DNA of 64,000 nt from Candidatus Devosia phytovorans (GTDB lineage: Bacteria; Pseudomonadota; Alphaproteobacteria; Rhizobiales; Devosiaceae). The stretch spans positions 687,001-751,000 of the forward strand of contig CP119312.1 of NCBI GenBank assembly GCA_029202405.1, read 5' to 3'. The position numbers and the translations under genes were made by a program. Shown here piece after piece: positions 42,351 through 50,029 of the stretch. The notes below the pieces were generated by a model. It was not told the DNA's origin, did not search any database, and saw nothing but the letters and a program-made list of their open reading frames with translations. Every line of letters starts with the position of its first letter. The stretch's first letter is position 1.

Positions 42351-42379
42351 GTGTAACCGAGAGTTCGGGGATTTGTCGA
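42351..42379 (-). promoter_or_regulatory. Candidate promoter of the aroG leader transcript
   Basis: On the minus strand TCGACA (42374-42379) and TTACAC (42351-42356) are separated by 17 nt. The start point predicted 7 nt downstream is the A of the leader-peptide ATG at 42343. The -10 match is weak. Confidence 0.45.
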
Positions 42380-42419
42380 GTCCGACTTTTGGGGGGAGTA
42401 TTAAAGTCTGCCAGGGCTT

Positions 42420-42441
42420 CCTCCCCCGCGGGCGGGGGAGG
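42420..42441. repeat. GC-rich palindrome
   Basis: CCTCCCCCGC and GCGGGGGAGG, a perfect 10-bp inverted repeat with a 2-nt centre, without a T-run. It may be a short relative of family B. It lies downstream of the YciI gene and upstream of the aroG promoter. Confidence 0.6.
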
Positions 42442-42470
42442 TTTCACGACTGAGAGTGTGGTGCTCAGGC

Positions 42471-42818
42471 TCACATGTGAAACGGATGCAGTTGCTGGAT
42501 GGTGATTTCGCCTTCCCAGACGGGCCAGTGTTCGCGGTGGAGATTGGCGAAGCGTTCGGTCCAGGCGATCATTTCGGCTTCGCTGGGCAGGTCGTAGATG
42601 GCGTAGCCGCCGATCAGTTCCTTGCTTTCGGCAAAGGGACCGTCGGTGACGAGGTGATTGCTGCGGACGCGGACCACGGCCGAGTCCGACATGCCACCGG
42701 TTTCGAGCATGCGGGCGCCCGCTTCCATGCCCAGCTTGACGATGGCGTCCATCAGGGCCTGGGGCGGGGCGCCGGCCTGGGCGGGATTGGTGGTGCTGAC
42801 GAAGGTGATGAACTTCAT
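42471..42818 (-). CDS. YciI family protein
   Basis: 115 residues of the YCII/DGPF fold: MKFITFVSTTNPAQAG at the start, VRVRSNHLVTDGPFAESKELIGGYAIYDLPSEAEMIAWTERF in the middle, where DGPF is the family signature. Biochemical function is largely unknown; members are small dimeric ferredoxin-like proteins, some fused to sigma factors. ATG 42818 has a strong site (CAGGAG). It follows uvrC on the same strand by 53 bp. Confidence 0.85.
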   Translation of the reverse strand: MKFITFVSTTNPAQAGAPPQALMDAIVKLGMEAGARMLETGGMSDSAVVRVRSNHLVTDGPFAESKELIGGYAIYDLPSEAEMIAWTERFANLHREHWPVWEGEITIQQLHPFHM

Positions 42819-42871
42819 GGCAGTTCTCCTGTGTTCGGTATCACGACGAGCAGGATGGGCTGAGTTCGACA

Positions 42872-44752
42872 TTATCCACGGTTGAAGTGGTCGTATACCA
42901 GTTGAGCCATGGCTTTCGAGATGGTGGGCACGGATTCGAGATCGGTGAGGCTGGCGCGGCCGACGGCTTTTGCCGAACCGAAGTGATTGAGCAGGGCCCG
43001 CTTGCGGGTGGGGCCGATGCCGCCGATCTCGTCGAGCGGATTGCTGATCTGTTCCTTCTTGCGCTTTGCACGGTGGGTGCCGATGGCGAAGCGGTGGACC
43101 TCGTCGCGCAGGCGCTGGACGTAGTAGAGGACCGGGTCGCGATGGGGCAGCATGAAGGCCTCGCGGCCTTCCATAAAGAATTTCTCGCGCCCGGCGTCGC
43201 GTTCCTCGCCCTTGGCGATGCCGATGAAGGTGACTTCCTTGGGCAGGTTGAGCTCGGCGATAACGCCGCGCACGGCGCTCATCTGGCCGGCGCCACCGTC
43301 GATGAAGACGACGTCGGGCCAGTCGGGCATGCCGGTGCTCTCGTCCTCGGCGTCGTTTTCGCTGTCGTTGACGAGGCGGGTGAAGCGGCGCGTCAGCACT
43401 TCGCGCATCATGCCGAAGTCGTCGCCGGCGGCGATGTCGGATTTGATGTTGAAGGTGCGGTAGTGCTTTTTGGAAAAGCCTTCCTCGCCGGCCACGACCA
43501 TGGCGCCGACCATGTTGGTGCCCGAGATGTGGGAGTTGTCATAGGCCTCGATGCGGCGCGGCACTTCTTCGAGGCCAAAGGTTTCGGCGACGCCCTCCAG
43601 CAGCGTGCGGTTGCTGGCGCCTTCGGCGAGCTGACGGCCGAGGGCTTCGCGGGCATTGTTGAGGGCGTGGTTGACGAGATCGCGCTTTTCGCCGCGTTTG
43701 GGCTGTTCGATATAGACCTTGCGGCCGGCGCGGGTGGACAGGGCTTCTTCCATCACATCATGCTCGGCCAGTTCGTGGCTGATGAGGACGAGGCGGGCGG
43801 GGGTGCGGTTTTCGTAGAACTGGCCGATGAAGGCTTCGAGCACTTCGGCATCGGAAAGGCTGGCGTCGGCGCGCGGGCGATAGGGGTAATTGCCCCAGTT
43901 CTGGAAGGCGCGGAAGAAGAAGACCTGGACGCAGAACTGGCCGCCTTCGTGGTGGATGGCGAAGACGTCGGCCTCTTCCACGGTCTTGGCGGTGGCGTCG
44001 CCCTGCGACTGGACCAGGGCGAGGGCGGAAAGGCGGTCGCGGATCAGCGCGGCGCGTTCGAAATCAAGCTGTTCGGCAGCCTGGTTCATGTCCTTTTGCA
44101 GATGATCGCGTACGCCCTGCGACTTGCCCGAGAGGAACTGGCGCGCGTCTTCGACCAGCTCGCCATAGGCTCCCAATGTCACTTCGCGGGTGCAGGGGCC
44201 GGCGCAGCGCTTGATCTGGTGCTGCAGGCAGGGGCGGGTGCGGGCGGCGTAGAAACTGTCCGAGCAATTGCGGAGGAGGAAGGCCTTCTGCAGGCTCGCG
44301 ATGGTGCGGCCGACGGCGGTGGCCGAGGCGAAGGGGCCGAAATAGTGGCCGGGGCGACGACGGGTGCCGCGATGCTTGGTCAGCTCGGGCGCTTCATGGT
44401 CGGTGGCGATCAGGATATAGGGGAAGCTCTTGTCGTCGCGCAGCAGCACGTTGAAGCGGGGCTTCAGCCGCTTGATCATATTGGCTTCGAGCAGCAGCGC
44501 TTCGGACTCGGTCTCGGTGCGCACGAATTCCATGCTGACCGTCGAAGCGATCATGCGCTGCAGGCGGATTTCGAGCCCGTCGGGGCGGGTGTAGTTGGTG
44601 ACGCGGGCCTTGAGGTTGCGTGCCTTGCCGACATACATGACCTCGCCTTCCGCATCGAGCATGCGGTAGACGCCCGGCGCGGCGGGCAGGGTGCGGACGA
44701 AGCTCCGGATGACTTCGTGACCGCTCGGTTTTGGCTTGTCGTCTTCGGTCAT
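42872..44752 (-). CDS. uvrC: Excinuclease ABC subunit C
   Basis: Makes both incisions in nucleotide excision repair with UvrB. 626 residues: GIY-YIG domain near the N-terminus (APGVYRMLDAEGEVMYVGKARNLKARV), a cysteine-containing region (QIKRCAGPCTREV), the UVR segment (LQKDMNQAAEQLDFERAALIRDRL), the RNase-H-like nuclease part (IEAYDNSHISGTNMVGAMVV ... VVFIDGGAGQ) and C-terminal helix-hairpin-helix motifs. Its ATG overlaps the end of the SDR gene. Confidence 0.96.
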   Translation of the reverse strand: MTEDDKPKPSGHEVIRSFVRTLPAAPGVYRMLDAEGEVMYVGKARNLKARVTNYTRPDGLEIRLQRMIASTVSMEFVRTETESEALLLEANMIKRLKPRFNVLLRDDKSFPYILIATDHEAPELTKHRGTRRRPGHYFGPFASATAVGRTIASLQKAFLLRNCSDSFYAARTRPCLQHQIKRCAGPCTREVTLGAYGELVEDARQFLSGKSQGVRDHLQKDMNQAAEQLDFERAALIRDRLSALALVQSQGDATAKTVEEADVFAIHHEGGQFCVQVFFFRAFQNWGNYPYRPRADASLSDAEVLEAFIGQFYENRTPARLVLISHELAEHDVMEEALSTRAGRKVYIEQPKRGEKRDLVNHALNNAREALGRQLAEGASNRTLLEGVAETFGLEEVPRRIEAYDNSHISGTNMVGAMVVAGEEGFSKKHYRTFNIKSDIAAGDDFGMMREVLTRRFTRLVNDSENDAEDESTGMPDWPDVVFIDGGAGQMSAVRGVIAELNLPKEVTFIGIAKGEERDAGREKFFMEGREAFMLPHRDPVLYYVQRLRDEVHRFAIGTHRAKRKKEQISNPLDEIGGIGPTRKRALLNHFGSAKAVGRASLTDLESVPTISKAMAQLVYDHFNRG

Positions 44753-45519
44753 GATCGTGGCGTTGGCCCGCGGCGGGCGGGATATTCGAGGTGCTCACCG
44801 CCGTCGAGCGCGAGCATCTGGCCGGTCATGGACGGGGTTTGGAGCAAAACCATGACGCCATCGGCAATGGCCTCGGGACCGGCATGGCGCTGCAGGGGCA
44901 GGGCGTCGACGGACTTCTGGAATTCGGCCTGGCTCTGGCGGGAGTGCGGCAGGACGGGACCGGGGCCGATGGCATTGACGCGGATGGTGGGGGCCAGCGA
45001 CTGGGCCAGGGTGCGGGTCGCCGTCCAGAGCACGGATTTGGAGAGGGTATAACTGAAATAGGCTGGGCTGGTGTGGAGCACGCGTTCGTCGACGATGTTG
45101 ACGATATTGCCCTGCGTGTCCTGTGGCAGCTGATTGGCGAAGTCGCGGGCGAGGAAGACCGGGGCTTCCGCATGGATAGCGAAATGCTGGTCCCAATGCG
45201 CCTCGTCGAGATCGCGTGCGCTGTCGGGATCAAAGAGGGAAGCGTTGTTGACGAGGATATTCAGTGGGCCAAAGCAGGCGGCGGCTTTCTCGATCAGGGC
45301 AGCCCGCTGCTTGCGATCGGCAAGGTCCGCCTTGACGATCTCGGCCTGGCCGTCATTGGCGCGGATGTCGTTGCACACGGCTTCGGCACCCTCCGCATTG
45401 GAGCGGTAGTGAATGACCACGGCATGGCCGGCGCGCGCCAGACGTCTGGCGATGGCGGCGCCGATGCGGTCGCTGGCGCCGGTGACCAGGGCTATGGATG
45501 AGGGGAAACGATTCTGCAT
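44749..45519 (-). CDS. SDR family oxidoreductase (FolM/pteridine-reductase-like)
   Basis: 256 residues with NAD(P)-binding TGASDRIG (13-20), LVNNASLFDPD and the active-site YFSYTLSK. The lack of the usual xGxxG spacing in the first motif (TGASDRIG in place of TGxxxGIG) and the C-terminal MTGQMLALDGGEHLEY recall pteridine reductases and the dihydromonapterin reductase FolM. The substrate is not proven. It is coupled to uvrC by a four-base overlap, an arrangement also seen in rhizobia. Confidence 0.8.
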   Translation of the reverse strand: MQNRFPSSIALVTGASDRIGAAIARRLARAGHAVVIHYRSNAEGAEAVCNDIRANDGQAEIVKADLADRKQRAALIEKAAACFGPLNILVNNASLFDPDSARDLDEAHWDQHFAIHAEAPVFLARDFANQLPQDTQGNIVNIVDERVLHTSPAYFSYTLSKSVLWTATRTLAQSLAPTIRVNAIGPGPVLPHSRQSQAEFQKSVDALPLQRHAGPEAIADGVMVLLQTPSMTGQMLALDGGEHLEYPARRGPTPRS

Positions 45520-45667
45520 CGGTGATTTCTATACCATTTGGCCGGACCATAGGCCGCTTCGGTTTGTCTCTTCAATGCTGCAGCATGCTGACATGTTGCG
45601 GCAGCAGGCTTGCCGGGCGGGAAGGCTTGCGCTAGCGCTGGAGCGTCTCCAGCCGAACGCGGTTTTC

Positions 45668-46588
45668 ATGTCCCCACCCGCCTTTACCCGAACCGACAAT
45701 GTCGGGCGGGCGATCTTCCTGACCGTTTTCACCATCCTGGTGTTTGGCGTGCAGGACGCCATGTCCAAAACGCTGGTGCAGACCTATTCGCCCTTCCAGG
45801 TCACCATGATGCGCTACTGGGGCTTTGCCCTGTTTTCGCTGGTACTGGTGATGCGACAGGCGCCGCTGCGGCAGGCGCTTCATTCCAAGGTGCCGGTCTG
45901 GCAGGTGTTGCGCGGCTCGTTGCTGATCATCGAGATATGGTGCTTCGCCCGCGCCTTGCAAAGTGTGCCGCTGGGCGAACTGCAGGCGATCTCGCTGGTC
46001 TATCCGCTGCTGGTGACACTGTTTGCCATTCCCATCCTGGGAGAAAAGGTGGGCGTGTTTCGTCTCGTGGCGGTGGCGGTCGGCTTTGCCGGTGCGCTGA
46101 TCATCGTGCGGCCGGGCGGGCTGACGCTGGATTGGGGCGTCGGGTTTGCCATGCTGTCGGCGGTGCTCTATGCGAGCTATATCGTCATCACCCGCAAGGT
46201 CAGCGGCAAGGACAGTGCGGCGACAAGCATGGCCTATACCGGGCTGATGGGGCTGTTGCTGTCGAGCGCTGTCGGGATTTTTCACTGGCAGGCGATGGCC
46301 TGGAGCGATGTGCTGATCATCCTGGCGATTTCGGTGACGACATGCCTCGGGCATGGGCTGATGATCTATGCGCTGTCGATGGCGCCGGCCAGCACGCTGC
46401 AGCCGTTCAACTATTTCTCGCTGCCCTGGGCGATCCTGCTCAGCGCCATGGTGTTTAACGAGTGGATCGATCCGATCTCGCTGGTGGGCGCCGGGATCAT
46501 TGTCGCGGCCGGGTTGGTGGTGATGGCGCGCGAACGGATGCGCAAGGTGCCGGTGCCCAATGAGGCCACGGCAATGGCGCGGGACTAG
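45668..46588 (+). CDS. DMT superfamily transporter (EamA domains)
   Basis: 306 residues, ten predicted membrane helices in two EamA repeats. Landmarks are FGVQDAMSKTLVQTYSPFQVTMMRYWGF in the first helix pair, LYPLLVTLFAIPILGEKVG-type residues closing the first repeat, and FNYFSLPWAILLSAMVFNEW near the end. Members export or import amino acids, sugars or drugs; the substrate is unknown. I chose the ATG at 45668; the frame upstream of it overlaps the SDR gene. It converges with the DUF2177 gene with a 4-base overlap. Confidence 0.82.
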   Translation: MSPPAFTRTDNVGRAIFLTVFTILVFGVQDAMSKTLVQTYSPFQVTMMRYWGFALFSLVLVMRQAPLRQALHSKVPVWQVLRGSLLIIEIWCFARALQSVPLGELQAISLVYPLLVTLFAIPILGEKVGVFRLVAVAVGFAGALIIVRPGGLTLDWGVGFAMLSAVLYASYIVITRKVSGKDSAATSMAYTGLMGLLLSSAVGIFHWQAMAWSDVLIILAISVTTCLGHGLMIYALSMAPASTLQPFNYFSLPWAILLSAMVFNEWIDPISLVGAGIIVAAGLVVMARERMRKVPVPNEATAMARD

Positions 46589-46980
46589 GCGAAAAACTTC
46601 GAGACCCAGACGGCGCCGGCTGAGGTGAGGGCGGTCAAGGCGGTGCCCCAGGCCATGTCGACCACGGCGACGGCAGGGGTGAAGCCGTTGACGGTCGAGA
46701 GATTGGTCAGGTCATAGGTGCCATAGGCGACGAAGCCGAGCAGGGCGCCCATGAGCAGAGCCTTGCCCACATCGCCATTGGCGGGCGCCGCGACCAGCGC
46801 GACGACGCCGACGAGATAGGCGAGATAAAACAGACCGGCGACGACGAGATTGGGATTGGGCAGCAGCAGGCTGCCAAGCTCCTTCTGGTAGAAGGTCTTG
46901 CCCATGGTCGAGAGCCAGATGAAATCGAGCGGGAAGAAAATCAGCGCGCAGGCTGCGTAGAGGATCAGGTATTTGGTCAT
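46585..46980 (-). CDS. DUF2177 family membrane protein
   Basis: 131 residues with four membrane helices. The motif LDFIWLSTMGKTFYQKELG near the N-terminus, GTYDLTNLSTV and VDMAWGTALTALTS are the conserved parts of DUF2177. Function is unknown. It lies downstream of the PPOX stress-protein gene with a hairpin (46992-47022) in between, and converges with the DMT transporter. Confidence 0.8.
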   Translation of the reverse strand: MTKYLILYAACALIFFPLDFIWLSTMGKTFYQKELGSLLLPNPNLVVAGLFYLAYLVGVVALVAAPANGDVGKALLMGALLGFVAYGTYDLTNLSTVNGFTPAVAVVDMAWGTALTALTSAGAVWVSKFFA

Positions 46981-47052
46981 CGTGCAGTCTCCGGGGTGCT
47001 GGCGTTTATACGCAGCACCCCGTTGAAAGGATCACAAGAGTGACCTTTGGGA

Positions 47053-47847
47053 TCACAAGGTCACTTTGGCGTTTTCGCCGATCTTGGGCGCGCGGCCGGT
47101 GACAGCGGCGGCCAGCATGGAAATTGTCGTCACGATGCGTCCAGGGCTGTCCCAGAGCTCGGCATCGGATGGCACCAGCTTGATGACGCGGATGGCCGGA
47201 TCTTCCGGGCTGTCCCACCAGGCCTTGGCGAAGGGTGACCAGAGCTCCTTGATGCGGGCGCGATCGTTGGAAACGGTCGCCTTGCCGGAGAGCGCTACAT
47301 ATTTGGAATGCTTGTGGTCAGCAAAGCTGACGCTGACATGGGGGAATTCGGCGATCTGGTCATCCTTCTGGCCATTGATGTCGATCAGGAAATAGACGGC
47401 ACCTTCATCCTTTTCGACCGTAGCGGCCAACGGGCGGGCACGCTGCTCGGTGCCGTCCCATGTGACGAACATCGCGATGCCGATACGCTTGGCGAGGTCC
47501 CAGATGCGCTCGACGTGATCGTCGTGTTCCTTGCCGGTCATCGAGGAGTCATGGGACTGCTTGTTGCCCGGCTTGGTGGCGCGCTTGGCCACCTTGGTCG
47601 CCGAGGCCTTGGGCGCAGCGGGCTTGGTCGCCGTTTTCGCCTTGGGGGTCTCGGCAGCGCCAGTATTGGCAGCAGGCTTTGGGGCTGCGGCGCTCTTGGC
47701 GACGGTCCTGGCGGTGGCGGTTTTCGCTGCCGGCTTGGCGGTCGCGGATTTGGCGGTCGCAGACTTGCTGGCAGCCGATTTGGACGCGGCAGGTTTGGCG
47801 GTGCGGGCGGGCTTCTTGTCTTCACTCGTGGTGGCGGCAGTAGCCAT
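47053..47847 (-). CDS. Pyridoxamine 5'-phosphate oxidase-fold stress protein with H1-like N-terminus
   Basis: 264 residues in two parts. Residues about 10-95 are a low-complexity Ala/Lys/Pro/Thr/Ser region with repeated AKPAA/ATAKS units, like bacterial histone-H1-like and PhaF-type DNA-binding tails. From about residue 108 there is a GSP26-type PPOX split-barrel domain (RIGIAMFVTWDGTEQRARPLA, then HVSVSFADHKHSKYVALSGKATVSND, WWDSPEDPAIRVI). General stress proteins of this kind bind a flavin. The ATG at 47847 has AAGGAGT upstream. A frameshifted paralogue lies at 54122-54708. Confidence 0.8.
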   Translation of the reverse strand: MATAATTSEDKKPARTAKPAASKSAASKSATAKSATAKPAAKTATARTVAKSAAAPKPAANTGAAETPKAKTATKPAAPKASATKVAKRATKPGNKQSHDSSMTGKEHDDHVERIWDLAKRIGIAMFVTWDGTEQRARPLAATVEKDEGAVYFLIDINGQKDDQIAEFPHVSVSFADHKHSKYVALSGKATVSNDRARIKELWSPFAKAWWDSPEDPAIRVIKLVPSDAELWDSPGRIVTTISMLAAAVTGRAPKIGENAKVTL

Positions 47848-47918
47848 GGGGCAACTCCTTTGCTGGTTGTTTGAGTAACGAACCAAATCCGCTGGGGTTG
47901 CCTGATGTTGAAAAGCAG

Positions 47919-47942
47919 AACGCCGCCCTGAGGGGCGGCGTT
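47919..47942 (-). terminator. Rho-independent terminator candidate
   Basis: AACGCCGCCC and GGGCGGCGTT, a perfect 10-bp stem with a 4-nt loop, followed on the minus strand by CTGCTTTTC. It ends the SH3-domain protein gene before the PPOX gene. Confidence 0.65.
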
Positions 47943-47951
47943 CGATTTGTG

Positions 47952-48446
47952 TTAGTTGCCGGCGCAGAAGTAACCGTTCGGGCCGTTGAAGCAGACGCTG
48001 CTGCTGTCATCGAACGGACGCGGCGGGCGCGGGTCGCCCCAGACGGGCGGACGGGGCGGGCGCGGGTTGTTCCAGACGGGCGGCGGCGGTGGGTTGCCCC
48101 AGACCGGCGGGCGCGGCGGACGCGGGTTCCAGACCGGCGGCGGGGGCGGAGCGGGCTGGTAGTAGTCGTCATTCCAGCCGGGGCGGCCACCGCGTTCCAG
48201 ATAATTGGCCGAGACCCAGCCATCGGGACCGCGCTTCTCGACATAGCACCAGCTGCCGCGGCATTGCTGAACATCGACCTGCTCACCACGACGCAGCGCG
48301 TCGACGATGGCATAGCCGGTGCCCGGACCGGAGCGGACGTTGACATTGCTGGTCACGTAGGCTGGGGCGGCGAAGGCGGATCCGGCCGTAGCCAGAAGCG
48401 CTACGGCGGCCAGCCCACCTGCCAAGAGTTTCTTGCTCAAAGCCAT
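47952..48446 (-). CDS. Secreted bacterial SH3-domain protein with proline-rich tail
   Basis: 164 residues. Signal peptide (LLAGGLAAVALLATAGSAFA, cleavage near 26), then an SH3b domain (about 29-85: VTSNVNVRSGPGTGYAIVDA, QCRGSWCYVE, GWVSANYLE) that in relatives binds cell-wall material. Residues about 96-145 are a repeated PRPPRPPVW/NPPPPPVW tail, and two cysteines end the protein (VCFNGPNGYFCAGN). The ATG at 48446 has AAGGAG upstream. Confidence 0.82.
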   Translation of the reverse strand: MALSKKLLAGGLAAVALLATAGSAFAAPAYVTSNVNVRSGPGTGYAIVDALRRGEQVDVQQCRGSWCYVEKRGPDGWVSANYLERGGRPGWNDDYYQPAPPPPPVWNPRPPRPPVWGNPPPPPVWNNPRPPRPPVWGDPRPPRPFDDSSSVCFNGPNGYFCAGN

Positions 48447-48542
48447 TGTTGATCTCCTTGTTTCGTCGGCACTTGCGGCCTGTGAGACGGAGATAACCAT
48501 CCGGCGGATGAACCGGACCTGAATAGTGTCTTCAGGTTTCCA

Positions 48543-48965
48543 TCACAGGCGCAACAGATCTACGAAACGCCTGAGACGGTCGCCGAGTTTCTTGCGTTGT
48601 TTGGGTTTGAGCTCGCCCATCAAGGCATCTTCGAGCTGGGTCCAGTGATCGGAAAGGCTGTTGCGGATGCGTACGCCGCGCTCGGTCAGCGCCACGCCGG
48701 ATGCCAGCTCGGGGCCGACGGCCTGGCGGGTGACCAGTTCACGATCGAGCAGGCGGGAGAGGCGGGTGGCGAGTGCCACTTCGCTCAGGCCCAGTTCGGC
48801 CGCCAGTTCCATTTCGGTGGTGCCGGCCCGGCCGAGTTCGAACAGGATGGCGTCGTCGCCTGGTTCGAGTCCGCGTTCCAACAGGGGTTGCAGCAGGGCC
48901 TTGTGGGCGAGCTGCCCGGCTTCGATCAGCCGATAAAGCGTTGAACGGGATGAAGGTCTGGACAT
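48543..48965 (-). CDS. MarR family transcriptional regulator
   Basis: 140 residues with the winged-helix core GTTEMELAAELGLSEVALATRLSRLLDRELVTRQAVGPELASGVALTERGVRIR. It has an unusually basic end (KPKQRKKLGDRLRRF). It lies divergent from the LysR gene. No target is obvious; autoregulation or control of the neighbouring LysR gene is possible. Confidence 0.75.
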   Translation of the reverse strand: MSRPSSRSTLYRLIEAGQLAHKALLQPLLERGLEPGDDAILFELGRAGTTEMELAAELGLSEVALATRLSRLLDRELVTRQAVGPELASGVALTERGVRIRNSLSDHWTQLEDALMGELKPKQRKKLGDRLRRFVDLLRL

Positions 48966-49060
48966 GGGCGGGAAAATAGTCCGAACTCCTCTGGCGCGTC
49001 GATTGGCGATCCCATCCTATCGTTAATCGTGGAGGGACCAAGGCCCGTTATTGTTCACTT

Positions 49061-49081
49061 CACGCAGATGAGTTATGCGTG
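49061..49081. promoter_or_regulatory. Candidate LysR-type operator
   Basis: CACGCA and TGCGTG flank GATGAGTTA as a perfect 6-9-6 dyad, 30 bp upstream of the LysR ATG at 49112, consistent with the T-N11-A style autoregulatory sites of LysR proteins. Confidence 0.4.
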
Positions 49082-49111
49082 GATTACGATGATCTCGTGA
49101 ACGGAACGCCC

Positions 49112-50011
49112 ATGACGCAAGACCTTGCCCGGATACGCGCCTTCGTTCAAGTGTTTGATGCAGGCGGATTTTCTGCTGCCGCTCGACAGCATGGCCGGTC
49201 CAAGGCGCTGCTCAGCAAATATGTCACCGACCTCGAGGACTATCTTGGCGTGCGCCTGATGAACCGCACGACGAGAAAGCTCAGCCTGACCGAGGCAGGC
49301 GAGGCCTATTACCGGGAATCCAGCTCGCTGCTGCAGCAGCTCGACGATCTCGACGCGACGATCACCGACCAGACGGCGGAGCCGCGTGGCATGCTGCGGG
49401 TGTCGGCGCCGCGCAATTTCGGCGAATCCACGCTTGCGCCAGCTATCTACGACTACCTGCGCAAGTTTCCAAAGGTGACTTTGGATCTGCGGCTGGAGGA
49501 TCGCTATGTCGATCTGGTCGACGAGGGCGTGGACGTGGCTTTGCGCATTTCGACGCTAGCGGATTCCTCGCTGATCGCGCGCAAGATTGCCGATATGCAT
49601 GTCGTGGTCGGCGCGGCGCCCGAACTGCTCAAGAGCCTGGGCACGCCCAAGCATCCCGAAGACCTGCGGCATCTGCCCTGTATCATCGACGTCAACCTGC
49701 AGGGGCAGTCCAACTGGCGCTTCGTTGAAGACGGCAAGACGATTTCGGTGCCAATCAACGGGCCGTTGCGGGTCAATTCTCCGCTGGCGGCGCGGACGGC
49801 GGCGATCATGGGCCTCGGATTTGTCGTATTGCCGTCCTATCTCGCCGAGCCGGCCATTGCGCGGAACGAGCTCGTTCCCGTGCTGGCCGACTATCTGCCA
49901 ACGGGCCAGACGCTGCAGGCGGTCTATCCGCATCGCCGCCATCTGGCCGGGAAGGTGCGGGCACTGATCGATCACCTGGTCGAGTGGTTCCAGAAGCACC
50001 CGATCCACTAG
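49112..50011 (+). CDS. LysR family transcriptional regulator
   Basis: 299 residues. HTH in ARIRAFVQVFDAGGFSAAARQHGRSKALLSKYVTDLEDYLGVRLMNRTTRKLSLTEAG, followed by a LysR substrate-binding domain (GMLRVSAPRNFGESTLAPAI ... VALRISTLADSSLIARK). This is the CrgA/PecT-like subgroup. ATG 49112 is chosen; a GTG 11 codons upstream lies within the candidate operator. It may regulate the nickel/cobalt transporter gene 18 bp downstream. Confidence 0.88.
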   Translation: MTQDLARIRAFVQVFDAGGFSAAARQHGRSKALLSKYVTDLEDYLGVRLMNRTTRKLSLTEAGEAYYRESSSLLQQLDDLDATITDQTAEPRGMLRVSAPRNFGESTLAPAIYDYLRKFPKVTLDLRLEDRYVDLVDEGVDVALRISTLADSSLIARKIADMHVVVGAAPELLKSLGTPKHPEDLRHLPCIIDVNLQGQSNWRFVEDGKTISVPINGPLRVNSPLAARTAAIMGLGFVVLPSYLAEPAIARNELVPVLADYLPTGQTLQAVYPHRRHLAGKVRALIDHLVEWFQKHPIH

Positions 50012-50029
50012 ACGACGCTGGGGCGAGAC

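Noticed and set aside
46992..47022. Hairpin CGGGGTGCT/AGCACCCCG between the PPOX and DUF2177 genes
   Set aside because: No T-run follows on the minus strand; possibly an mRNA stability element but not a clear terminator.
48517..48537. ACCTGAA/TTCAGGT hairpin after the MarR gene
   Set aside because: The 7-bp stem lacks a T-run on the strand that would matter; terminator function is not supported.
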